Source: Linanthus parryae | Lineage: Eukaryota > Streptophyta > Magnoliopsida > Ericales > Polemoniaceae | DNA: 64,000 nucleotides | Assembly (NCBI GenBank): GCA_023055425.1 | Contig: JALGPY010000010.1 | Span: 17,457,363-17,521,362, forward strand | Direction of reading: 5' to 3' | In this document: positions 45,801-56,510 of the stretch, piece by piece | How the letters are laid out: every line of letters begins with the position of its first letter | How positions within the stretch are numbered: position 1 is the stretch's first letter | The notes under the pieces: model-generated | Seen by the model: the letters and a program-made list of their open reading frames with translations, nothing else | The model's database searches: none | Told to the model about the DNA's origin: nothing | Program-made: the position numbers and the translations under genes

Positions 45801-46467
45801 CATCCGACCAACTTTGCATGGGAATCATTTTATTCACACCGCAACTGAGCTGTTCACCAAGTGGGTAGAAGCGATACCACTAAAGACAGCGAATGCGCTA
45901 GCTGTGGTCAATTTCATCCAAGAAAGCATCATATGCAGGTTCGGAATACCCAACACCATCCTTTCAGATAATGGTACTCCTTTTGTAAATCGCCAGGTGG
46001 CTGCGAAGCTAGTAGAATACAACATCAGGCAGATATGCTCCACCCCCTACTACCCGAAGGGGAACGGGCAGGCCGAAGCAACCAACAAAACGCTGTTGAG
46101 GATCTTGAGCAAGATGGTCGCAGATGACCACAAGAAGTGGGCTGATTCTCTAAGCATAGCCCTGTGGGCTTACCGGACTTCTCCAAGGACACCCACAGGG
46201 GTCTCACCGTTCCTCCTATGCTATGGGGCTGAGGCTGTGGTACCTGCGGAGGTGAAGGTTAATTCGGCAAGATTGGCCTTCCACGCATTGTACGAAAATC
46301 AACGCGATCATGACTTAGTCTTGCTGGAAGAAAAGCGAGAACAAGCTAAAAGGACACACAAGCGGTATCAAGAAAGGATCGCTCGTGCGTACAACAAAAC
46401 AGTCCAACGTAGAGATTTCGCAGTTGGAGATTTGGTCTTGCGCGCATCTGACCATTGCATGCGATAG
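42895..46467 (+). CDS. Tat pol: RT, RNase H, archaeal-type RNase H, integrase
   Basis: 1190 residues from ATG 42895, in the same frame as gag and 12 bases after its TGA. RT has LRICVDFRDLN and the catalytic YVDD near residue 272. The first RNase H follows at about 400-520. The second RNase H, with HFDGSSTRKCGG, NNEAEYEAL, GDSKIIVKQ and HADALA, spans about 560-690. Integrase has an HHCC finger (HQVEH ... CCQVC, about 897-945), DDE residues in WALDFIG, LSDNGTPF and GNGQAEATN, and a C-terminal GDLVLR segment. A TAG at 46465-46467 cuts off the last ~50 codons, which otherwise continue in frame to 46620. All catalytic residues are kept, so this copy was recently active. Confidence 0.92.
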   Translation: MSSHGHGDIPGQINQIEQIVVTEKPMQSAPDEKLKEAPECMEDRHRPQKQELKEVFLSPNEEKKRPVFLSADLTSEEEQGLLQLLNEYKDVFAWEYDEMPGLDTSITIHRLDIIPGSKPVKQGTRSFRPELNVKIKQEIVKLLDARFIEPNHHPTWLANIVPVVKKNGQLRICVDFRDLNRFCPKDDFPLPNIDLFIDSTAVHRMFSFMDGFSGYNQIKMDPEDARKTAFITPVGVFNYTVMPFGLKNAGATYQRAMMALFHDMMHKEVEFYVDDLVVKSKQEADHLADLRKVFNRCRRFQLKMNPMKCTFGGTSGKFLGCVVHRQGIEPDPAKVSAIISMTPPHDQSAFKTFLGKLSYLRRFIPAIAEITFCFSNLLKKDAAYSWTPEHEAVFGMLKELLTSSKIMIAPQLGSPLLLYLTSTRKSIGALLAQEYEVQERPIYYISRIFQPEKSRYTDIERHCLALFFIIEKLRHYFASHKVVVVTKSDPIRYFLTHTTPEGRLAKWYMTISQFDITCVRPRAIKSQAVADLLAQFPDNSHEPVIEEELEGPEIYEVDVPYWTLHFDGSSTRKCGGIGIVLTKPDGEVIQMSAKLDFAVTNNEAEYEALIAGLRAVKALEVNNLTVMGDSKIIVKQASGEYGLKEINLLSYRNLVQKLVQQFCDVRYEHKPRADNRHADALATLGSKVSTDKCPARISIEVRTSSALTEGACDDEHIDDADWRKAILQAIVEGTSSESWALTKGYCILENTLYYKGPGGILMRYVSEQEGQLLLEKIHQHACGESEVSIYRNAQRYGIHWPDMSTAATLIQGKCESCALIKDSLLIALTDDDAEWRKPHFDFLTQGTIPEARKEAEKLKRKASRYVVEENLVWRRGHEGNLLRCLDGKEAQEVMDLSHQVEHQGGAKLCRQLLSIGYFWPTMEADCRAKVRCCQVCQFKGNLVHASAVDLHALGTPWPFHTWALDFIGPIRPTLHGNHFIHTATELFTKWVEAIPLKTANALAVVNFIQESIICRFGIPNTILSDNGTPFVNRQVAAKLVEYNIRQICSTPYYPKGNGQAEATNKTLLRILSKMVADDHKKWADSLSIALWAYRTSPRTPTGVSPFLLCYGAEAVVPAEVKVNSARLAFHALYENQRDHDLVLLEEKREQAKRTHKRYQERIARAYNKTVQRRDFAVGDLVLRASDHCMR

Positions 46468-46620
46468 GCGGCTCACCCAAAGTTCGCAGCCAATTGGGAG
46501 GGACCCTTTGAAGTCACAAAAGTCTTTGACAGTGGCTACTGCAGCATACGGAGGTTGCACGGAACGACCTCAACCCCAAGCTCAGTCAACATGCGCTGGA
46601 TTAAGAAGTACTATCCTTGA
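46468..46620 (+). pseudogene. Integrase C-terminal tail beyond a stop
   Basis: After TAG 46465-46467 the same frame reads KFAANWEGPFEVTKVF and NMRWIKKYYP before TGA at 46618. This is the usual end of Tat integrase, so the TAG is a late nonsense change or is read through. Confidence 0.75.
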
Positions 46621-46828
46621 CTTCTCTCATTTTATGCGTTTTATTACAACGTTGCTTTATGCTTTGTATAGCTATGATTCGCACAATCTTCTCTCCCATA
46701 TGAGAAAATTGTAATCTCATCTCTCCCATATGAGAGTACTATAATAAAAGACTTCTCCCAAATGAGAAGAACTTTATGCTTCTAGCCGTTTATATTGCTT
46801 CATTTGGTTTGTTATTACTGTTAGCAAA
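46621..46828 (+). other. Tat 3' non-coding spacer
   Basis: CTCTCCCATATGAGA-type short repeats (46690-46770) precede the 54-bp repeat array. Confidence 0.5.
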
Positions 46829-47345
46829 AGCCTATCCGCCGCGATAGCAACCTACTCAAACGCGATCTTAATTGATCTTCTAAGCCTATCTGTCACGATA
46901 GCAGCCTATGCAAATGCGATCTTAATTGATCTTCTAAGCCTATCTGTCACGATAGCAGCCTATGCAAAAACGATCTTAAGTGATCTTTCAAGCCTATCTT
47001 CTACGATAGCAGCTTATGCGAACATGATCTTAATTGATCTCTTAAGCCTATCTGCCACGATAGCAGCACATGCGAAAATGATCTAAATCCATCTTTTAAG
47101 CCTATCTGTTACGATAGCAGCCCATGCGAACATGATGCGATAGCAGCGTTATACAAGTGCGATTTAAAATTCGTTGCTAAGTCTATCTATTGTGATAGCA
47201 ACATTATGCAAAATGATCTTAAGTGATCTACAAAGGTCTATCTAATGAGATGGCACCTGCACTTTAATCTGGAGTAAATCTCAAGCCTATCTGCCAAGAT
47301 AGCAAAGCTGCGTGAACATGATCTCGAACGATCTAAGAACATATC
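46829..47345 (+). repeat. 54-bp tandem repeat array in the Tat 3' region
   Basis: About nine diverging units of ~54 bp begin AGCCTATCTG(T/C)CACGATAGC and include GATCTTAATTGATCT. The first two or three are nearly identical, and later ones drift and change length. Tandem repeats in this position are known in Tat-lineage elements. Confidence 0.85.
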
Positions 47346-48694
47346 TGCGAATCTATGCGACAGATAGCAAATACAAAGTGTGTATATAGCACCACAGAAG
47401 GCGAAATCTGCCAACACGGGTGCGAAATTGTAATTTGTTGTAACAAAACAGCAAATCATACAAAGCAATTTATCATTATGAGTCAAAAGGACTTACAATG
47501 TATCTGTCTAGATAGCAGCTTACAAGCGAAAAGCTCAAAACTAACTGTGCAGCCAACATGGCTTAAAATGCATTCAAAAAAGTAACTTACAAGCGAGAAG
47601 TTACACATCGAGGGAATCCTAACTAAAAAGGGATGAACCTAACGGTCCTAACACCCGCTATGCGATACACAGATCTGCGGCCAAAGATCTGTCGTAAGTA
47701 GGGTCTTTCTATAAAATGAACGTCCTACAAGAGCCACAAGAAGCCATACGTTCAAGATCCCAGTATTTGACAAGGCCCTTATCTGATCAGTACCCCATGA
47801 GATGCGCCTGGGGAACCACCGGTTCCGGCGTACAACATGCAAACAGAAACTCCGAATGACAGGGGGTCCTTGTCCGTGGGAACGAGCACAACGGCTCGCC
47901 ACCCTGAGCTCACGAACGTGGGGGCAGTAAGTTCTCCTCCAGGGATGCTGGAGGAGAATCCCACCGTTCATTACGAGTCGGTAGCAAAGTCAGTACGACG
48001 CTGCACCTCGCCGGGAGGCGGCCGGAAACATGACCTGCAAACATAATAGACGAAGAAAATTCTTCGAATAAACATGAGGTATTATCTCTGTCTTCTTTAT
48101 AAAGGTTACAAAGACCAATAAGCCTTATAAAGCGGATCTTGGAAACTATTTCTATAGCACAAAGCGCAAACTCAGGTCTCATGACTTGAAGTTGCCATGA
48201 ATCAACGGAAAATAAGCGTTGAAGCCAGCAGTCGTAAGGACTCACGGCAAAGCACATTTTTCGGGATGAAGAACCCAAATAACAATAAGCAGGGGTTTAT
48301 ATAGACCTTGTGGAGACTCTTCAGTTGCCAAGATGAGTCAGCAGAATTTGAAAAGAGGGTAAGGTCAATCACTTACGCCTTGAAAAGCGGTAACAATCAA
48401 TTACCCTACTAAAGGCTACGACGATTCAGTTGCATATCCTAATTAATGACGGATGGTCATGATTCGGATGGACTTCCCAAGGAAAGCGTGCTTATCTAAT
48501 GAGCAATTAGCGCGAAAATCAAGGCAGAGTATCAATTGCTGACGTCATAAATTGATGTGCACAGAGACATTCTAGCAAATCCCGGAAAGGGCAAAACGGG
48601 CACTTTGCTTCTTTTGAAAAAAAAAGGGGGAGAAACCCTAGCAACATTACATTAATGTCTCAGCTATTTATTTGTTACTTTTCAAATTCAAAAA
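47346..48694. other. Tat 3' region between repeats and antisense gene
   Basis: No credible frame on either strand. AATAAA on the minus strand (48667-48672) lies 22 bases past the antisense stop codon and could end that transcript. Confidence 0.5.
48667..48672 (-). terminator. Poly(A) signal for the antisense gene
   Basis: AATAAA on the minus strand, 22 bases downstream of the TGA of the antisense gene. Confidence 0.55.
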
Positions 48695-51600
48695 TCAAAG
48701 TAAACACTTGATCAAGGAGTCATGAGGGGTGAACTGACGGCTCAGATTCTCCACCTGCTCCACTTCCTGCTTCAATTGCTCGCACTTGGCATTCATCTCA
48801 TGATAGAGCTTCATAGCCTCTTCAACCTTTTGCTTTTGTTGCTCTACCTTCTGCTTCTCAGCTGCGAGGTTTTGGTGGCCGAGTTTCAAAGTTACGGCTG
48901 CGCGAATCAGGGTAACTCTCTTCATAAGAAACTTGAAACCCAGCCTGCCTTGAACTTTGGCGAGAATATTTTGGCACATGCCAAAAAGCAATTCGGCACT
49001 CTGAGGAGAAATGGTCGCAGGCGTGGCCCCAGACAGCTGCTCCAAAATCCAAATGGCCTCGGTAAGATGCAGCCTCCTGTCAAAGGGCCCTATCTCCAGA
49101 GACCTCCCAAATGACTGGGGGTAGGCGAGGCCCATCCGAAATAGCCAATCCACGTCGGCTTGCTTCAAACCTGAAGCAATAGCAAAGCCAAGTCAACTAT
49201 CAAATTCGCAAATGAAGAATACGAAATGCAAACAGCAAAACACGACTTACCAGTTCCTTCAAGGATCTCATGAAGAGAAGGAATGCGCATTGCTGGGGTG
49301 GTCGAAGACTGTCCTCGCTCCATTGCCTTTTTATCAGCCGCGAGCTCTAACTCCTCATAGTCAGGAGGAAGAGTATAAGCCGCACCAGTTGCGATTGCTG
49401 TCCCGACCTGCGAGCCCCAAAAGCTCCACGCAGGAAGAGGTGCCGCCGACTCAGTCATCGCTGGAAGCGTAGTAGCAGCCGAAGCTGCTTGGCGAGGGAC
49501 ACTCTCAGATGCGGTAGCATCAACAGCACTTGTTCTCATTTCCTCAACACTAACATGGATATCTTCCTCCATTAGCACAGTGTCAGCCTCGACATCATCG
49601 GAAAGTTCGATGATGTCCTCAAAAGGCTCTCCTGCATATTCAGCAGCTGCGACGGGCTTCTCGGTATGAGAACTCGGAGCCGGGACATAGGACGCAGAAG
49701 GTCGACTCCTTTTCTCCAGCACGGGTTCATCAGCATTGCCTGCGAATCAAAATGCGATAGTAAGAGGTAACTTGTATCGTATGATATTTTATTATCTTTG
49801 CTAAGCTAAGAGAAAGCACCTCCATGCGAAGTTGGGATTTCCATATCCTCGTCATACGCTAAGGACGTGGAACCTCGCTCTATTAATGTGCCTTCATTAA
49901 GCATGTCCTTAAGATGAGCGTGAACTGGGGCGTGAAGAAACCGGTCATGATTATGTTTCGAGTTGCTAAGTCTAGTTCATGCATATCGTTCAAGTGATTA
50001 CCTGAGGGTTCACCGCACTTGCCTACTAGCCAACGGCAAATGTCAACTTTTGACACACCATGCTTTAATGCACTGACAATAACATCTCGATAAGTTACTG
50101 CGAGATTAAAAATCTCACCTTCATTGCCGCCTGCGATTTCTTCAAAATCCGCTTGGGCTTGCTCCAAAGCTGCTGCATCCTCTTCTGGAGCCACATCCTC
50201 CTCCTCAGCTCGAGGAACCACCTCTTCGGGAAGCAGATCTTCCTCATCGGTTGGACGCACTAAGTCGTCAACATGCTGTTCTTCGAGGCTCCTCTGCCTC
50301 ACACGCTCGAGCTCCTCCTCTTCTCGCTTTCTTCTCCTTTCAGCAGCTTCCGCAGCTGCCTTCCTAGACTCGGCGAGAACGTCCTCGCTTATGGGTTCGT
50401 CAGAAATACCAGAATGAGCACCCCTCTTCTGTCTCTTGGCCAAAAGGCCACTGATGGTCTCTTCATCATCATCATCTGCGAAGAAATGACTCGTTCAAAA
50501 TCAAGTTGAAAAAGAGTTACGATAATGAGAGGGGAAACGAGATGGAGATACCTCCTGATTCTTCCTCATGTATCACATTTGCTCTTTCTTCTTCTTCTTC
50601 ATCTCCTTCTCTTGGCTCCCGCCTCTCCTCTTCTTCCTCATGGCCGAATGGAACGAAGGTCTCTACTGCGAGCTCCTTTCGCGTTTTACTGGGCATGCGA
50701 CCTTTGCCTTTGTCCTTGGCAGAAAGGGACCTCACCGGGGGAGAAGTTGGAGCGCTTCTAGGGGAAGAAATTGTAATGCCCCTTTGCCTGGGTCTCTTCG
50801 CTCTTTGCGCGGCAGTCGCTGGAGGAGACGAATTATCTCCAGGAGGAGACAAGGCCGGAGCATTGTCTATTAGCGAGTCAGCAAAAGCATTCATGACCTC
50901 GCGAATCCTGGTTTCGACCTCAGGGTCCATCCTCGATGCTAGCAGGGACGTCTTTCCTTGTCTTCTTGTGGTAACAATGGTGTTAACTAGCGACTTGGAA
51001 CGGTCGACAGATGCAAACCTCCGCACATGGCACTACAGCAAGCAGTGTAGAATGAAGATGTCAATATGTGAAAAAAAAAAGAAAGCTTAGCGCATGCAAA
51101 AGAAGTTGCTTACCTTGGCAAAAGTCTTGCTATATCTGATGACATGCGAGTCACCTTTCTTAACTGCGGCGATCTTTTCGTCCAGAATGATGGCAGGGCA
51201 CAAATGGTTCTCATGATCCAACAATGAGTAGCAACCATATTCAAACTCGTCCGGACTGCAATTGGGACGAAACGGAAAAGAGTTTCTTTTAATCAAAGGA
51301 GCTCTGCTTGGCTGGGGGGCCGACTGCATCTCAAACCTTGTCTGCTGGGCGTGCCAGTATGCGAGCCAGTTCTTAGAACAACCACCTTCACGGTTACCCG
51401 CAGGTTGCTCAAAGGGAAGGTTGCTCATGAAGACTGTTTTGCACTCCTTTGTCAACAAGCGCTTATAGCAGCCTCTGATAATGGACTGTGGCCAGATTGA
51501 GGGTGCCACTGCATCAAAGCCGAACTGGGGAGAAACTCGAGTGGGGTCAACATCCACAGTAATTCTTTCGTACCTTGGCGCGAGCTCACGAATATGCTCT

Positions 51601-52994
51601 GCGAGAGCAGGTAGGGAACCTCGCAGGCACCAGCAAAAGAATTCACGATAGCGCTCGTGGAAATGCTCTCCACCTTCGAAGAGAAGCTCTTCTGAAAACA
51701 CAACACCCTTAGAAGGGTACAGCTTTGGAAACCTTCGCACGTTTTCAACACGCATGGCATAGGGCCTGGCTATGAACTCTCGCCGATTGTCGCATATCAG
51801 ACTCCAAACGCACTTGGTATTGTTCGTTCCGAACCACCTTGCAGCTCTGCCGCTGTTACGCTCCTTTACCGCGCCTGGGGGACACCACTTGTTGGGCTTA
51901 GAAGCAGTTGGGGCATAGGAAGGCCATCGCTCAAAGACCCACATCGTCAAGAAGGCAATGTTGACGAAAGTCAGTATGTCGAGGCGGCCGCGCGATTCTT
52001 TCATATCCATAACTAGCTGATCCAGTCTGTAGTACAGCGTACCCAAGACCAAGGGTCCGAGTGCGACTTTCTGGCCAAGGGCCAGTTTCACAGCAAGCGG
52101 CAAAACGTGATAGAAAACCCCACCGTGTGGGTGACCATCGATTAAGTACCTCGACAACCAGGCACAGAGGAAAGCACAAAGGGTCAAGTGATAACCCTTA
52201 CCCTCCACATAATTCTTGGTCTCTGGGTCTTGACTCAGAAGCTTCTTGGTAATGCTGCTGTTCGCGTAATAACGGAAGAAATACTGCACCCATTTATTCC
52301 AAGTATTCTTCGCAGACGTGTCAACCAACTGCCAGTCAGGAAGGGCTTTTGTAGTGGTCCACCGGGTGGAGATTTTCTTTACCTCTGACAAGCATTCCTC
52401 CATCTGCGTGTACAAAGCAATCTCCGCATCCGTCCTCAAGGGACTCAAAGGGTCCACCTCGCCCATGGGAGACAGATCGTACAGCATGTGCACGTCCTCG
52501 AGCGTGAGAGCAGCCTCAAACTCAGCAAAGTGAAAAGTATGAGTCGCAGGCGAGTACCGGGAAAGAAGGTTTAGAAGCATGGATTGGTCCAGCTTCACGG
52601 CAGCACCCTTCATAGCACGAACGGCGAAGTATACGCTGACCTCGTTGAGAGTCACAGCATGATTGGTCAACACATGGTCAATCCATTCATCCATGTAGTC
52701 CAATTTCTGAACAAAAGCTTGGGTGGAAATCGCGGCATACGGGAAGTACCCATTTTCGATTCCCAATCGAACCACGTCCTCGGAGCCAATCAAATCAAGC
52801 AAGGCTGAGTTAACTGGAGGGGTTAATGTTAACAATCCCTCATTGGGGACAGAAGCAGGCAGTTTCTTTGCCTTAACCCTCGCATGGTAGAAGTCCTTGC
52901 CACCAAGGTAGGGGGCTTTTCCCCATAGAGCTTGTGGAAGATCAGGTATTTCTTCGTCCTCCTTGGTGGGTCTAGTTCCTTTTCTCTTTGCCAT
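48695..52994 (-). CDS. Antisense plant mobile domain protein, six coding exons
   Basis: Exons on the minus strand: 52994-51114, 51032-50552, 50475-50002, 49924-49820, 49739-49251, 49170-48695. All five introns (81, 76, 77, 80 and 80 bp) are GT...AG. The exons sum to 3906 bases, giving one uninterrupted 1301-residue frame, with phases 0,1,1,1,1 agreeing at every join. Exon 1 carries a plant mobile domain (about residues 20-560), seen in HTFHFAEFEAALTLEDVHML and later conserved Trp/Arg blocks. Exons 2 and 3 are acidic and disordered with a charged helix (AAAEAAERRRKREEEELERV). Exon 6 ends in a coiled coil (KQKVEQQKQKVEEAMKLYHE). The start ATG lies two bases after a strong 3' splice site (TTCTTGCTCTTCCGCAG), implying an upstream non-coding exon. 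Host PMD proteins such as MAIN act in gene regulation and TE silencing; the role here is unknown. Confidence 0.85.
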
Positions 52995-52996
52995 TC

Positions 52997-53312
52997 CTGC
53001 GGAAGAGCAAGAAAAAAGGGGGGAGAAATATGCACACACTTCAGTTTGAATTCTGAGATTCAAGATCTATGGGAAGAAAGACGAACAGTTTCTGGTACCA
53101 ATTTCAAAAATTAAGGTTGGAAATTGTTTGCATTATCAGGGATTTCAAAACCCTACATCCAAGGTCCTTATCATTGAAGGATTAAATCAAAATTGGGTTC
53201 AAAGATTGGAGCTTCTTCACAAGTTTCCAACAGATAATATGTCATGGGTTTGCAGATCCAACACAGTTCAAAGCATACATCGGGATGTTAAACAAAATTA
53301 AACAAGACCAAC
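52997..53312 (-). other. Possible 5'-UTR intron of the antisense gene
   Basis: The acceptor (pyrimidine run then GCAG at 53000-52997) is strong. A candidate donor AACAAG/GTTGG ends its exon at 53313. The donor choice is a guess. Confidence 0.45.
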
Positions 53313-53726
53313 CTTGTTTTGGTAAAGCTTGCTTGGATGCGCACAGTTCAAGAAGACGATTGACAAGAGCGAACTGGTGATTGATTATTTGAATCTGCTC
53401 TCGAAGACTTCCGGGTATCATTCACTTTAAGAGAAAGAAGTGATGCTTTGCAACAATGGAGAGTACAGAGTACTTATCCAAAAACAATGAAGGGTTGCGT
53501 CCTTTCAGTAGTCGAATCGCAACCGTCACCGTCGAATCGCGCAATCACAGGACAAGCTGACGTCACGCCTAAAACCCTAAAGGCCATACGGCACGACTCC
53601 AGGGGTTTTAGGTCATAATGGCACGCACGGGGGCTGAATTTACTCGTATTTGAATTGGTGCGTGGCGGCGACGCGTATGTTGGTTTCCGCGCATGGAAGT
53701 CTATGCAGCTCTGAGTCTTCACGCGC
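53313..53726 (-). promoter_or_regulatory. Putative promoter region of the antisense gene
   Basis: The region contains TGACGTCA (53558-53565), a perfect bZIP palindrome, and AAACCCTAA (53572-53580), a telobox, six bases apart. No clear TATA box was seen. The assignment rests on position upstream of the antisense gene. Confidence 0.4.
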
Positions 53727-53736
53727 AAAAAGGGGG
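53727..53736 (+). other. Tat polypurine tract
   Basis: AAAAAGGGGG lies four bases before the 3' LTR. Confidence 0.85.
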
Positions 53737-53740
53737 CTAA

Positions 53741-54361
53741 TGTAGATAGTGCTTTCTGAGCTGACAGATCTTGGCCACGTGGCAACCATCCAGCACACCA
53801 TATTGTGCTCCACACACACTGGATCACCAGCCGCGCTGATCCATGTGGGGGCTGCGAGACAGAGCCCTCGCATACCACTGCACGGGACTTGTAGGGACTT
53901 AGTGGTTTGGAGGCTAGAGTAAGTCCTGTCGCGTGCGAGCCAAGCCCGCGCGCGACCTTTAGTAACTGCTTTTGAGAGATTTATGGCACGAGCTCCATAA
54001 ACCCGGTCAATCCGGTCAAACCCGGTCAACCTCGTAACGGTTCCGGTATTCGCGCATAACGTGCTGTAACGGTCCCTATATAGGCGGACGAACGTGCCGT
54101 TGCGGTTAAGTTAATTAAGACGCCATTGATGGGCGCATTAACCACACTGCAACGGTTCCGTTATATACAGGACGTTAACCTTTCCATACAAAGGAGGACA
54201 CACTAGCCATACGCGGAAGCTCTGCCAAGCCTCTATCTCTCTCTCAGACATTACTACTGCCTTACTCTCTCCCTACACACAACCCAACTCTTCCTGTGCC
54301 ATCTCTGATCCTCTACTTACGGTGTACACGGAGGTCTCCCCACCGGAATCTCTTGTGCACA
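53741..54361 (+). repeat. Tat 3' LTR
   Basis: 621 bp. It differs from the 5' LTR by about ten substitutions and a 7-bp deletion near 54157. The second TATA-like motif is changed to TATACA. Confidence 0.93.
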
Positions 54362-54366
54362 ACATG

Positions 54367-55061
54367 CATGAATGGCTTGATCACCCAGGAGTGTTATAGA
54401 CAGGATCTGGTGCGCGAGAGTGGCCAGTGAGAGTTAGGAAGAAAAGACGAGATTTGATACCCTATCTTGATGGACCGAGAGGTGAATGGAATCAGGATAT
54501 TAGCCCAGAAGTATTAGACTAACTGCTAGATGTTTAGGGGGAGACCGAGAGGAGAACCTGTAACCCTAGCAGACTTAGAACAAACCTGCAGATTTAGGTG
54601 GACCGAGAGGACCCAAAATTTGTAGGAGAGTGACAAGTGCCTGAAAAAATTTGTAGGAGAGTGACAAGTGCATGAGACCGAGAGGAGATTGTATCAATGG
54701 TATGCTGGCATAAACAAGACTGCTGTGTGTTTCTGAAATCAATTGAACCAGGCAAGCTGAAAAGTAACCCTAGCGGATCCTGGGACCTAGATTGTTAATT
54801 CATCAACTTTTACAACTACAAAAACTCCCAGAAAATTACTCCAAATAAAATAAGATTTTCTAAGTATTGCTTTATTTACTGCAAACTAGTTTATTACAAT
54901 TACACCTCAACTTTCCTCCTTTTTATAGCTTTGTATTTATTTCTAATTTTTATAAGTAAAACTTAAACTGTTCTCGTGGGTTCGACAATCAGAGACATAA
55001 ATACATACTCTATATTACTTGATCGTACACTTGCGAAAAAGCAGATAGATTTACGCTGTCA
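54367..55061 (+). repeat. Athila 5' LTR, right part
   Basis: Sequence resumes after the Tat insertion with repeated GACCGAGAGGA words (54455-54700), which are usual in Athila LTRs, and ends CTGTCA at 55061 before the primer site. Confidence 0.7.
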
Positions 55062-55067
55062 AGTTTT

Positions 55068-55085
55068 TTGCGTCGTTGCCGGGGA
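55068..55085 (+). other. Athila primer binding site (tRNA-Asp-like)
   Basis: TTGCGTCGTTGCCGGGGA differs at two positions from TGGCGCCGTTGCCGGGGA, the tRNA-Asp site used by the three-LTR element. Confidence 0.75.
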
Positions 55086-55206
55086 ACGGTCACAGTTTTT
55101 CTTAAAAGAAATTAGAATAACTTTCAAAGTTTTTTCTTTTATTTTTACGTTTATTTTTCCCTTAACTTATTGCTCTTGAACTCTGATTTTCAGGCCATTC
55201 TAGTAT

Positions 55207-56510
55207 ATGCCCAGATTGCTGCGCGAACTGGTGCCACCACTTGAAAACCCTGAAAAACTTTTCAGAGAGCAAAATCGCAGACACCGAGTCACGATGTCTG
55301 AGCACGAAGAAAACACGCTAACAGAAGCAAGAACACCCACAGGACAGGAGCAACGCACTCCAGCACAGATGGCTCTTTACATTGAGGAGCAGATAGCAGC
55401 AGGCTTTGCTGCCAGGAACAATCAGAGGACTTACAACAGGTCTGTGAGGGCGATAGTAGAAAACTTCGAAGTTCCTACCAGAGGACATCAACCAGCTATC
55501 GTAGTGCCACCAATCACAGCAGAGCACTTCGATCAGAAATCATCTACTATCCAAACCGCCCAGACTCATTGTCCTTTCAATGGGAAAGCAGATGAAGATC
55601 CAAACGACTTCCTCGGAAAGTTCGAAGACTACTGCAACAAGATTAAGTATAGAGGAGTTGAAGCGGATACGCTGAAATTAATTCTATTCCCATACTGCTT
55701 ATTCGGGACAGCAAAAGACTGGCTAGAAGCAAGACCACTAAGGTCCATCACAACCTGGGATGGGTGTGTTACTGATTTTTTGGCAAAATTCTACCCCGCA
55801 TCTCGTGTTATCAAGCTGCAGAGTGAGATCTTATCCTTCAAACAGAAGATGGGAGAGACGGTGGTAGATGCATGGGACAGGTTGATGAGACTCGTTAAAA
55901 GATGCCCCAATCACGGCTTCGGGGACGCGAAAATTCTGCAAGTATTCTACCATGCTCTTGACAGGGAGAATGCTGACAGGATTGACAGGGAAGCTGGGGG
56001 TAATTTTCTGTACCATGTGGATGAAGATGGAGCCTACGAGCTGATGAAACAATTAGCCAAACAGGACACTCGTCTGTTTGATGACCGCAGGCTCACAACA
56101 CTAGCAGAACCATTGGCTGATGATAGAATTGATAATCTCACAAAAGTAGTACAAGACTTAGTCAAAAAGGTGTATACAGAAAAGAAAACCGTGGCAGCAG
56201 TGGACGAGCCTGACCTTGATGCAGCGATTCAGGAGCTTCAGGCCGAAGATGCCAATTATGTTCAGCAGCAGTGGGATCCAAGCCGCTACAGACCAGGCAC
56301 ACGTGACCATCCAGGGTTCTGCTACGGAAACCCCAATGCATCAGTTTATGCACCAGGGTTCCAGCACAGGCCACAGGCACAAGAGACAGCACCAGCAAAA
56401 CAAGCACCAGCAGCACAACCACAGCTAAATTTATCACAACAACATTTTGATTCCTATATGGAGAAATTTAATAAGCATTGGGAAGCTAGATTTTTCGCAG
56501 ATGGAATCAT
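55207..56510 (+). pseudogene. Athila gag
   Basis: From ATG 55207 the frame carries an N-terminal arm (about 120 residues) and a capsid-type domain. The domain includes FNGKADEDPNDFLGKFEDYC, FGTAKDWLEARP, FLAKFYPASRVIKLQSEILSF and FYHALDRENADRIDREAGG, up to about residue 300. A Gln/Ala/Pro-rich tail follows. Near 56490-56510 a frameshift moves the continuing gag-protease sequence into the next frame, which opens at 56447. The original frame then runs as nonsense to 56730. Gag would build the particle. The break separates it from the downstream enzymes in this copy. Confidence 0.82.

Larger units (their letters stand above)
39602..54361 (+). mobile_element. Tat-type Ty3/gypsy element with antisense gene
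   Basis: LTRs 39602-40229 and 53741-54361 are flanked by the 5-bp duplication ACATG (39597-39601, 54362-54366). The order is LTR, primer site, gag-protease, pol with RT, RNase H, second (archaeal-type) RNase H and integrase, a 54-bp tandem repeat, an antisense multi-exon gene, polypurine tract, LTR. The second RNase H and the antisense ORF before the 3' LTR are features of the Tat lineage. The LTRs differ by about ten substitutions and a 7-bp deletion by eye. It landed in the 5' LTR of the Athila element. Confidence 0.95.

Noticed and set aside
50124..51090. Ser-rich plus-strand frames of up to 194 codons
   Set aside because: Mirror images of the acidic exons 2 and 3 of the antisense gene.
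39602..54361. Tat antisense exons as separate small genes
   Set aside because: The individual minus-strand frames join in phase through canonical introns and are better read as one gene.
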